This document shows positions 25,049-32,517 of a stretch of DNA of 37,676 bases, in pieces. A program made the position numbers and the translations under genes. This stretch comes from Ruminococcus sp. (GTDB taxonomy: Bacteria; Bacillota; Clostridia; Oscillospirales; Ruminococcaceae). Where the stretch lies: contig JAISIC010000002.1 of NCBI GenBank assembly GCA_031262225.1, positions 1 to 37,676 of the forward strand, in the 5' to 3' direction. The first letter of the stretch is position 1; each line of letters opens with the position of its first letter. Below the pieces are notes generated by a model that saw only the letters and a program-made list of their open reading frames with translations, did no database searches and was not told where the DNA came from.

Positions 25049-26125
25049 TTAGAATGTGATTCTGATATGGACAACCTGACGTTCGGGATTTATGAAGGCG
25101 GATGCCTTGCCTGATTTGGGAACAACTCCTGCGGTTAAAATCTTCCCCGCCTTATAAAGCGATACAAACTCGCTCAAAACTTCTTTGTCGCTGATCTCAA
25201 CCGTAACATAAGCGATGTTTCTTCGGGTAAAGTCCATAGCGTCAAGCTGTGTTTTGATTATCTCTTTTGCCTCTGCTACTGTCGAAGCGGAGCGTTTTTT
25301 AATCTCGTAGTAGCTGTTTTTGGTGTTATTTGCCTTAGGTTCGGTCACAAAGGGGTCGTTCCACTCTTTGTGTATGCTTCCCATCTCAGAATCGGCAAGA
25401 AGGAACCAGTCATAACAGATTTCATCCCATTTGAGGGTGGTGTCGTCGGAGGAAAGGTCGATATTATACCACGATGTCGATACCTTAACCTTGTTCCATG
25501 CGTGCCCGAATTCGCCGCCTTGCGGCATCGATATCACGGTGACACAGGGTATCCCTGCACGCTGGGCAATCATCTGAAGTGCAAGGGAATATCCGTCGCA
25601 TTTTGCCTTCCCGTCAACCAAAGCACCGTAGGGTGAACCGGAATATACCGAATCAAGGTCGTAGTCACAGTTTCTTAAAATAAAGTCGTGGATATAATAG
25701 AGCTTTTTGAGGACGCTTAAATCTTCGGTTTCGGCAAGGATTTCATCGACAACCGTGTCAAGCTTTTCCTGCATTGTGACAAAGCTTTGATAATCAACAA
25801 GATAGGAAAAATGAAAAGTCACATTCTGCCCCTGTGAGGTGTAATCCAAAGTTTCAAGATTCCATGTATAGGGGTCGTAAAAAAGCAGGGTGTCGCCGAT
25901 TCTGCCTAAAATATCCTGTCGGTCGGCACTCACGCCGTTTAAGGTTATGGAGCTTTGACAATTAATTACAGCCGCAGAAACCTTCTCATAAATCGCCTGC
26001 TCTGCCGGAGAGAAGCTTTCTATGTAGTAGTTATCTGTATCTGTTTGGGCATATGAAACTACACCCGGCATAAATGTGAGGGCGAGTGTGCACGATATAA
26101 TAAATGATAATAATCTTTTTAACAT
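25049..26125 (-). CDS. Secreted transglutaminase-like protein, intact catalytic triad
   Basis: A 358-aa exported protein with a signal peptide at about 1-26 (MLKRLLSFII core, cleavage near SYA-QT). The N-terminal region of about 110 residues resembles that of the second paralogue (FxPAEQAIYEKVSAAV versus LTDDEKAGFDTLKKAI). The transglutaminase-like domain has Cys176 (GKAKCDGYS), His208 (FGHAWNKV) and Asp223 (WYNIDLS). A C-terminal domain of about 90 residues follows. It is the first gene of the tandem operon, with AAGG before the ATG and a promoter 33-61 bp upstream. The substrate is unknown; cell-wall or host/extracellular proteins are possible. Confidence 0.86.
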   Translation of the reverse strand: MLKRLLSFIISCTLALTFMPGVVSYAQTDTDNYYIESFSPAEQAIYEKVSAAVINCQSSITLNGVSADRQDILGRIGDTLLFYDPYTWNLETLDYTSQGQNVTFHFSYLVDYQSFVTMQEKLDTVVDEILAETEDLSVLKKLYYIHDFILRNCDYDLDSVYSGSPYGALVDGKAKCDGYSLALQMIAQRAGIPCVTVISMPQGGEFGHAWNKVKVSTSWYNIDLSSDDTTLKWDEICYDWFLLADSEMGSIHKEWNDPFVTEPKANNTKNSYYEIKKRSASTVAEAKEIIKTQLDAMDFTRRNIAYVTVEISDKEVLSEFVSLYKAGKILTAGVVPKSGKASAFINPERQVVHIRITF

Positions 26126-26157
26126 AATTTACCTTCATAACAGTATTCCGCATAATA

Positions 26158-26186
26158 ATTATAGCATAATAATAAACAATTTGCAA
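26158..26186 (-). promoter_or_regulatory. Promoter of the transglutaminase-like operon
   Basis: On the minus strand TTGCAA (26186-26181) and TATAAT (26163-26158) are 17 bp apart with an extended -10 TGC. Confidence 0.75.
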
Positions 26187-26212
26187 GGGCAAAATCGAAA
26201 AAAGTTCTATAT

Positions 26213-26232
26213 ATAGTTTTTACTAAAACTAT
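26213..26232. promoter_or_regulatory. Palindrome at the que promoter, candidate operator
   Basis: ATAGTTTT (26213-26220) and AAAACTAT (26225-26232) form a perfect inverted repeat around TACT. The last base is the first base of the -35 hexamer of the queD promoter. Confidence 0.5.
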
Positions 26233-26260
26233 TGACAAGCTTTTACTTTTATAGTATAAT
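26232..26260 (+). promoter_or_regulatory. Consensus promoter of the queD operon
   Basis: TTGACA (26232-26237) and TATAAT (26255-26260) are perfect and 17 bp apart. The leader to ATG26308 is only about 40 nt and shows no preQ1 riboswitch motif. Confidence 0.92.
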
Positions 26261-26307
26261 GAAATTCACCATAAATTCAGCTACGGCGATTTGCAGGAGT
26301 GTTTTTT

Positions 26308-26736
26308 ATGTACAGTATAAACGTCAGCACGCATTTTGATGCAGCGCATTTCCTTTCCGGTCATCCCGGCAGATGCCGTAATATTCACGGTCACAGATGG
26401 GAAGTTGTTGTGTCCCTTTCCTCCGCTTTGAAGGTCGGCGGGGACTCGGATGGTATGGTTATTGACTTTTCGGAGGCAAAGAAGGGTTTGGAATCGGTTG
26501 TCGAAAGGTTTGATCACACCCTGATTTTTGAAACGGGCTCGCTCTCCGCACCGCTTTATGATGCACTCATTGCCGACAACTATGAACTTTCGGAAGTTGC
26601 TTTCCGCCCCACCGCAGAGCATCTTGCCGGATTCTTTTATAAGGCTCTGTCGCAAGTCTACGGCGACACGGCTCATGTTATTGCAGTCACCGTCTATGAA
26701 ACGCCGGAATCTTCCGCAACCTACACAGAGGACTGA
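26308..26736 (+). CDS. queD: 6-carboxy-5,6,7,8-tetrahydropterin synthase
   Basis: A 142-aa zinc enzyme of the 6-pyruvoyl-tetrahydropterin synthase family. It converts dihydroneopterin triphosphate to CPH4 in queuosine/preQ0 synthesis. His14 (FDAAHFL) and HGH at 27-29 are the metal ligands, with Cys23 in CRNIHGH as the catalytic Cys (CxxxHGH is the QueD hallmark). Also visible are FDHTLIFE and PTAEHLAGFF. ATG26308 has CAGGAG at 8-nt spacing; GTG26299, in frame, overlaps that Shine-Dalgarno and is rejected. First gene of the que operon. Confidence 0.95.
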   Translation: MYSINVSTHFDAAHFLSGHPGRCRNIHGHRWEVVVSLSSALKVGGDSDGMVIDFSEAKKGLESVVERFDHTLIFETGSLSAPLYDALIADNYELSEVAFRPTAEHLAGFFYKALSQVYGDTAHVIAVTVYETPESSATYTED

Positions 26737-26741
26737 TCTGT

Positions 26742-27443
26742 ATGAAAGTATCTCCCAAAAAAGGCTTCGCTCCTGCTATAACCGACTGTTTACCTGTTGT
26801 CGAGATGTTTTGGGGTATAAACGGCGAAGGTCTTAAATCCGGTTCACCTGCGGCATTCATCCGCTTTTCGGGATGTAATCTCTCCTGCTCGTGGTGTGAC
26901 ACGGCTTGGGCGAATTCCGAAGACTGCCCTGTGACCTACAAAACGCCGGAAGATATTTATAACAAACTCCTTGACAGGGGTATTAAAAATGTGACCCTCA
27001 CAGGCGGCGAACCGCTCCTTCAAAAGAATATCGGAAACCTTTTGAAGCTCCTTGTTTCCGACAGCTATTTTAATACCGAGATTGAAACAAACGGGTCTAT
27101 CCCTCTTGACTACATACGCCGCTCCGGTGAGAAGATTTCTTTCACCGTTGATTGCAAACTCCCTTCATCGGGGATGTCGGAGAATGTATGCTATAAAAAC
27201 TTCGGGCTGCTTGGCAAACGCGACTGCGTTAAGTTTGTTGCCGGAACTGAGGCTGACCTTTTTGAAGCGGCAAGGATTATGAAAGAATATTCCCTCACAA
27301 AGCGGACAAATATCTTTATAAGCCCCGTTTCGGATATGCTTGCTCCCGAAATAATCGCCGACTTCATCGTCGAAAATACACTTGATGCAAGACTTGCTCT
27401 TCAACTCCACAAGATAATCTGGGGAAACCAAAAGAGACGATGA
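26742..27443 (+). CDS. queE: 7-carboxy-7-deazaguanine synthase (radical SAM)
   Basis: A 233-aa radical-SAM enzyme contracting CPH4 to CDG. The [4Fe-4S] ligands are Cys45, Cys49 and Cys52 in GCNLSCSWCDT, a regular Cx3Cx2C. The substrate region EMFWGINGEGLKSGSPAAFIRF at 21-42 and the TGGEPLLQ motif near 86 are typical of QueE. It begins 5 bp after queD with GAGG upstream. A 43-bp AT-rich gap separates it from folE. Confidence 0.95.
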   Translation: MKVSPKKGFAPAITDCLPVVEMFWGINGEGLKSGSPAAFIRFSGCNLSCSWCDTAWANSEDCPVTYKTPEDIYNKLLDRGIKNVTLTGGEPLLQKNIGNLLKLLVSDSYFNTEIETNGSIPLDYIRRSGEKISFTVDCKLPSSGMSENVCYKNFGLLGKRDCVKFVAGTEADLFEAARIMKEYSLTKRTNIFISPVSDMLAPEIIADFIVENTLDARLALQLHKIIWGNQKRR

Positions 27444-27486
27444 AATCGCACAGATAATATAAAATAAATTCATAAATGGTAAATTA

Positions 27487-28074
27487 ATGGATCACGAGCG
27501 GATAAAATATCATATAAGAGGGCTTTTGGAGGCTGTGGGTGAAAACCCCGAGCGTGAAGGACTTCTTGAAACGCCGGAACGTGTCGCAAACGCGCTCAAG
27601 GAAGTTTTGGCGGGGACAAATGTCAGCAACGATGAGATAGCCGAAATGTTCGGGAAGACCTTCGAGTCCCCGATTAATATCGAAACCGCCGATGATATTG
27701 TCATTGTGCGTGATATTGACGCTTTTTCTTATTGCGAGCACCACATGGCTTTGATGTATGACATGGCGGTGACAGTTGCATATATACCGCGAGGCAGGAT
27801 TTTAGGGCTTTCAAAAATCGTTCGTATGGTCGATATGGCGGCAAAACGCCTCACCATCCAAGAACGGCTCGGGCGTGATATAAAAGAGATTATGCAAAAG
27901 GCTTCCGGTTCGGAGGATGTTGCCGTTTTCATCACCGCAAAGCACAGCTGCATGACGGCTCGCGGCATAAAAAATGCAGGTGCCGTCACCTCAACTGCAA
28001 CCCTTTCGGGGCGGTTTTTATCGGACAACAGGCTTCGCGATAAACTTTATTTTGAAATCGGTCACAGAGGTTAG
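27487..28074 (+). CDS. folE: GTP cyclohydrolase I
   Basis: A 195-aa zinc enzyme making dihydroneopterin triphosphate from GTP, the shared first step of folate and 7-deazaguanine pathways. Zinc ligands are Cys83 and His86 (SYCEHHM) and Cys155 (KHSCMTARG). PRGRILGLSKIVRMVDMAAKRLTIQERL at 101-128 is the family core. Its place between queE and queC suggests it is the queuosine-dedicated copy; another could serve folate elsewhere. The Shine-Dalgarno is weak (ATGGTAA region), so expression may be lower than that of its neighbours. Confidence 0.96.
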   Translation: MDHERIKYHIRGLLEAVGENPEREGLLETPERVANALKEVLAGTNVSNDEIAEMFGKTFESPINIETADDIVIVRDIDAFSYCEHHMALMYDMAVTVAYIPRGRILGLSKIVRMVDMAAKRLTIQERLGRDIKEIMQKASGSEDVAVFITAKHSCMTARGIKNAGAVTSTATLSGRFLSDNRLRDKLYFEIGHRG

Positions 28075-28076
28075 AA

Positions 28077-28769
28077 TTGAAAAAAGTTCCCGTGAAAAAA
28101 GTTTTAATCCTCCTCTCGGGCGGCGTTGACAGCAGTACCGCTCTTGCAAAGGCGATAGCGGACGGCTGTGAGGCAATAGCTTTGTCGGTTTCGTACGGGC
28201 AGAAGCATATAAAGGAAATCAAGGCGGCAGAAAACATCGCCGGCTATTATAAAATCCCGCTTAAAAAAATTGATCTCAACGCCGTTTTTGCCGATTCCGA
28301 CTGCTCATTGTTATCGGGCTCAAATCGGGAAATTCCCCTTGAAAGTTATGCAGAGCAGATTGAAAAGACAGGCGGCAAAACTCCGGTATCCACCTACGTT
28401 CCGTTTAGAAACGGTTTATTTATTTCCGCGGCGGCGGCGGTTGCGATTTCAAACGGATGCACCGCTGTAATCTACGGTGCACACGCCGATGACAGTGCCG
28501 GAAATGCTTATCCCGACTGCTCTCCCGAGTTTTTCGCGGCGATGAATGAAGCCCTTAAAACAGGCGGTAATATAACCCTTGAAGCACCGTTTATAAATAT
28601 GAACAAGGCACAAATAGTTGAGCTCGGGTTACGCCTCGGCGTTCCCTATGACCTGACATGGAGCTGCTACTACGGCGGGGAAACGCCCTGCGGGAAATGC
28701 GGAACCTGCATAGATCGTGCTAACGCGTTTAATATCGCATATAAAATCAGAGGGAAAAACAATGATTAA
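28077..28769 (+). CDS. queC: 7-cyano-7-deazaguanine (preQ0) synthase
   Basis: A 230-aa ATP-dependent enzyme converting CDG and ammonia to preQ0. The PP-loop LSGGVDSSTA is at 13-22. A zinc site near the C terminus has CYYGGETPCGKCGTC, supplying four Cys. I chose TTG28077 because AGAGG (28066-28070) lies 6 nt before it; GTG28092 gives a more typical N terminus but has no Shine-Dalgarno. queF, tgt and queA are not in the window, so whether preQ0 becomes queuosine cannot be seen. The end overlaps the next gene by 8 bp. Confidence 0.95.
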   Translation: MKKVPVKKVLILLSGGVDSSTALAKAIADGCEAIALSVSYGQKHIKEIKAAENIAGYYKIPLKKIDLNAVFADSDCSLLSGSNREIPLESYAEQIEKTGGKTPVSTYVPFRNGLFISAAAAVAISNGCTAVIYGAHADDSAGNAYPDCSPEFFAAMNEALKTGGNITLEAPFINMNKAQIVELGLRLGVPYDLTWSCYYGGETPCGKCGTCIDRANAFNIAYKIRGKNND

Positions 28770-30510
28770 AACTTTGGCAAAAAGTATCCGACAGTATAAA
28801 AAAAGCTCGATAATAACCCCCGTCTTCATGTTCTTTGAGGTGCTGATGGAGGTTTCCATTCCTTTTTTGATGGCACGCCTTATTGATGTGGGAATCGAAG
28901 CGGGAAACATGACCGAAATAATCAAGCTTGGGGCGATCCTTCTTGCCTGTGCACTTTTGTCGCTCGCTTCCGGATATATGGCGGGAAAATACGCCGCATT
29001 CGCCTCATCAGGCTTTGCCTCGAACCTCCGATTTGATATATACGAAAATGTTCAGCGTTTTTCCTTCACAAACATAGACAAATTCTCGACAGCTTCGCTG
29101 ATAACCCGCCTTACCACCGATGTTACAAACGTTCAAAACGCATATCAGATGATAATCAGACTTGCTTTTCGTGCACCCTTAATGCTTATCTTCGCGTTTG
29201 TCGCTTCAATGATGATTGATAACCAACTTTCGATGATCTTCGTTGCTTTCATCCCTATCCTCGCTATTGCCCTTTATATCATTCAAAGCAAGGCTCATCC
29301 GCTTTTTGAGCGTGTTTTTAACACCTATGACCATCTTAACAGCGTTGTGGGCGAAAACCTAAGCGGAATCCGTGCAGTGAAGGCTTATAACAGAGAAGAC
29401 TACGAAAACTCGAAGTTCAAGAAGATTTCAATGTCCATCTTCTCCGACTTTTCAAAGGCTGAAACGATAATCGCCGCGAACGGTCCGATAATGCAGTTCT
29501 GCGTTTTCGGAAGTATGCTCCTTCTTGCTTGGTTCGGTGCACACGCAATCGTTTCTTCCGGCAATAATGAAGATATCGGGCTTTCGACCGGGGAATTAAC
29601 CTCGCTTATCGCCTATACAATGCAGATTCTCATGAGTTTGATGATGCTTTCCTTCGTCTTTGTTATGATCGTTATTTCAAGGGCTTCCGCAGAGCGTATA
29701 ACCGAAGTTTTACGCGAGCAGAGTGATATTTTTGACGGCAAAGAGAATATAACCGAGATTAAAAACGGCGATATCGAATTTGATAAAGTCAGCTTCAAAT
29801 ACTCCGAAAAGGCGGATAAAAACGTATTAGACAAGATTGATTTTTCGATAAAAAGCGGTGAGACGGTGGGGATTTTGGGCGGAACAGGCTCTTCAAAATC
29901 AAGCCTCATCTCCCTTATCCCAAGGCTTTATGATGCCACAGAAGGGGTTGTCAGGGTCGGAGGGGTTGACGTTCGCGATTATAACATCAAGGCTTTGCGT
30001 GACGCGGTTTCGGTTGTGCTCCAAAAGAATGTGTTATTTTCCGGCTCGATAAAAGATAACATAAGATGGGGCGACGAAAACGCTACCGATGAAGAGATTG
30101 AAAGAGTTTGCAAACTTGCCTGTGCAGACAGTTTCATAGAGCAGTTTCCCGATCGTTACGACACCCACATAGAACAGGGCGGGACGAATGTCTCGGGCGG
30201 GCAGAAACAACGCCTTTGTATCGCACGTGCTTTGATGAAAAAGCCGCATGTTTTAATCCTTGATGATTCCACCTCTGCCGTTGACACCAAGACAGATGCA
30301 CAGATTAGAAAAGCATTGAAGAATGAAATTCCGCACACAACGAAGATTATAATTGCCCAGCGTGTTGCATCGGTTGAAGATGCAGACAAAATTATTGTCC
30401 TTGACGACGGGCATATCGCGGCGATGGGTACTCATGACGAACTGATGAAGAGCAGCGAAATATACAAGGAAGTATACGAATCTCAAAACCGCACAGTTGA
30501 AGACAAATAG
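28762..30510 (+). CDS. ABC exporter half-transporter with degenerate ATP site
   Basis: A 582-aa fused membrane/ATPase protein of the type IV exporter class. Six hydrophobic segments lie in 1-310. The ATPase has Walker A GGTGSSKSS at 373-381 and signature VSGGQKQR at 477-484. The Walker B region reads LILDDSTSAVD at 498-508, so Asp502 replaces the catalytic Glu. The switch His is Gln533 (IIAQRVAS). These replacements define the degenerate-site partner of heterodimeric exporters such as TM287/288 or BmrC/D. ATG28762 with AGAGGGA upstream is chosen over a longer start inside queC. Substrate unknown: drugs, lipids or peptides. Confidence 0.93.
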   Translation: MIKTLAKSIRQYKKSSIITPVFMFFEVLMEVSIPFLMARLIDVGIEAGNMTEIIKLGAILLACALLSLASGYMAGKYAAFASSGFASNLRFDIYENVQRFSFTNIDKFSTASLITRLTTDVTNVQNAYQMIIRLAFRAPLMLIFAFVASMMIDNQLSMIFVAFIPILAIALYIIQSKAHPLFERVFNTYDHLNSVVGENLSGIRAVKAYNREDYENSKFKKISMSIFSDFSKAETIIAANGPIMQFCVFGSMLLLAWFGAHAIVSSGNNEDIGLSTGELTSLIAYTMQILMSLMMLSFVFVMIVISRASAERITEVLREQSDIFDGKENITEIKNGDIEFDKVSFKYSEKADKNVLDKIDFSIKSGETVGILGGTGSSKSSLISLIPRLYDATEGVVRVGGVDVRDYNIKALRDAVSVVLQKNVLFSGSIKDNIRWGDENATDEEIERVCKLACADSFIEQFPDRYDTHIEQGGTNVSGGQKQRLCIARALMKKPHVLILDDSTSAVDTKTDAQIRKALKNEIPHTTKIIIAQRVASVEDADKIIVLDDGHIAAMGTHDELMKSSEIYKEVYESQNRTVEDK

Positions 30511-30528
30511 CTTTATAAAGGATAGAAT

Positions 30529-32517
30529 ATGGCAACAGAGACTAAAAAAGACGATAAAATTTATGCAGTCAAAGGTTCCGGAGGTCCTCGCGGTCGCGGC
30601 ATGGGTCGTCCGCCCGGCATGAAACTTTCATGGACGGCTTTGCGGCGTATCTTCGGATATCTCAAAGACTACAAGCCGCAGGTTGCGGTGGTGCTTGTCT
30701 GCATACTGCTTTCAAGCGTTATCATGGCGGGTGCGGCGCTTTTCTTGCAGGTGCTCATTGATGACTATATCACGCCGCTTGTAAACCTCAAGCTTGCCGG
30801 CAAAGAGGTTGATTTCACCCCTCTGCTTCACACCTGCTTCTTTGCGGCGGTGTTCTTCGGTGTCGGCATAATCGCTTCTTATATCTTCCAACGCGTTATG
30901 GTCGTTGTTGCACAGGGCGTTCTTAAAAAAATCCGCGACGAGATGTTCTTTCATATGCAAACTCTCCCGCTTCGTTATTTTGACACCCACACGCACGGCG
31001 ATGTTATGAGTTTTTACACCAATGACACAGACGCTCTCCGTCAATGCCTTGCTATGTCCGCACCGCAGGTTATCGCCTCGCTCGTGTCGGTTGTGGCGGT
31101 TTTCTTCTCGATGCTTTATGTCAGCGTTTGGCTCACACTCTTTGTGATTATCTTCGTGCTTTTTGCTTTCACGATTGCAGGAAGAATAGCCTCGGCATCG
31201 GGAAAATATTTTGTGGCACAACAGCAGTCGCTGGGCAATCTCAATGGCTATATCGAAGAGATGGTCGGCGGTCAGAAAGTAATAAAAGTATTCAACCACG
31301 AAGGAAAGGCTCTCGATGAATTTTCCGAAAGAAACGAGCACCTTCGCGATAAAATGTATCAGGCGAACAAATACGCAAACGTCTTGATGCCTGTCATGGG
31401 GAATCTCGGCAACGCTCTCTACGTGCTCCTTGCCGTAATCGGCGGGGCTCTGGGCATAATGGCGGTAACAAATATCAGCCTTGCCGGAACGGGTGTTTTA
31501 ACCCTCGGTGCGATAGTGTCGTTTATGCAGCTGTCCAGGGGTTTCATGAACCCGCTCTCACAGGTTTCTAACCAGCTTAACTTCGTTGTTATGGCACTTG
31601 CCGGAGCAGACAGAATATTCTCGCTCATCGACGAAAAATCCGAGACTGACGACGGCTATGTAACCCTCACCCTTGCTAAAAAAGATCACAACACCGGCGA
31701 GCTTGTCAAGAGCGACAAGCGTTCCGGCTTATGGGCTTGGGAACACCCGCATAAAGATGACGGGACTGTCACCTACACACAGCTTCAGGGCGATATCGTC
31801 TTTGATGATGTGGATTTCGGATATAACGAAGAAAAGATTGTGCTTCATAATATATCTCTCTTTGCAGAGCCCGGGCAGAAGGTCGCCTTTGTCGGTGCGA
31901 CAGGTGCAGGAAAGACGACGATAACAAACCTTATAAATCGTTTTTACGACATTGCGGACGGCAAAATCCGATACGATGGAATCAATATCAATAAAATCAA
32001 AAAGGCAGACCTTCGCCGCTCTTTGGGGATAGTCTTACAGGACGTCACCCTCTTCACCGGCACCGTTATGGAAAATATCCGATATGGGCGGCTTGAGGCG
32101 ACAGATCAAGACTGCATCAACGCTGCCAAAACCGCGAATGCCGACGGCTTTATAAGGATGCTCCCCGACGGTTATCAAACGGTGCTGTCGGGCGGCGGTG
32201 CGAGCCTTTCACAGGGTCAAAGACAGCTTATATCCATTGCACGTGCGGCGGTTGCAGACCCTCCTGTTATGATTCTTGACGAGGCGACATCTTCAATCGA
32301 CACCCGCACCGAAGCCCTTGTGACACAGGGCATGGACGCGCTCATGAAGGGCAGAACCGTGTTTGTTATCGCTCATCGCCTTTCGACGGTTCGCAATTCC
32401 GATGTGATTATGGTGCTTGAAAACGGCAGGATTATTGAAAAGGGCAGCCACGAAAAGCTTTTAGCAGAGAAGGGACAGTACTACAGGCTTTACACAGGAG
32501 CATTTGAACTTGAATGA
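30529..32517 (+). CDS. ABC exporter half-transporter with canonical ATP site
   Basis: A 662-aa partner of the preceding gene, 18 bp downstream. A Gly/Arg-rich N-terminal extension (15-30, GSGGPRGRGMGRPPG) precedes six membrane segments. An extra stretch at about 385-430 (acid/Lys-rich, with LWAWEHP) links them to the ATPase. Walker A GATGAGKTT is near 456-464, the signature reads LSQGQRQ near 560, Walker B LDEATSSID near 582 with its Glu present, and the switch His is in IAHRLST. It supplies the catalytic Walker B for the dimer. The linker insert and long N terminus are usual for the larger half of such pairs in Clostridia. Its stop overlaps recJ as ATGA. Confidence 0.94.
   Translation: MATETKKDDKIYAVKGSGGPRGRGMGRPPGMKLSWTALRRIFGYLKDYKPQVAVVLVCILLSSVIMAGAALFLQVLIDDYITPLVNLKLAGKEVDFTPLLHTCFFAAVFFGVGIIASYIFQRVMVVVAQGVLKKIRDEMFFHMQTLPLRYFDTHTHGDVMSFYTNDTDALRQCLAMSAPQVIASLVSVVAVFFSMLYVSVWLTLFVIIFVLFAFTIAGRIASASGKYFVAQQQSLGNLNGYIEEMVGGQKVIKVFNHEGKALDEFSERNEHLRDKMYQANKYANVLMPVMGNLGNALYVLLAVIGGALGIMAVTNISLAGTGVLTLGAIVSFMQLSRGFMNPLSQVSNQLNFVVMALAGADRIFSLIDEKSETDDGYVTLTLAKKDHNTGELVKSDKRSGLWAWEHPHKDDGTVTYTQLQGDIVFDDVDFGYNEEKIVLHNISLFAEPGQKVAFVGATGAGKTTITNLINRFYDIADGKIRYDGININKIKKADLRRSLGIVLQDVTLFTGTVMENIRYGRLEATDQDCINAAKTANADGFIRMLPDGYQTVLSGGGASLSQGQRQLISIARAAVADPPVMILDEATSSIDTRTEALVTQGMDALMKGRTVFVIAHRLSTVRNSDVIMVLENGRIIEKGSHEKLLAEKGQYYRLYTGAFELE

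Noticed and set aside
26261-26307. Possible preQ1 riboswitch before queD
   Set aside because: The leader is only about 40 nt and lacks the class I C-rich loop and A-rich tail or any class II/III pattern.
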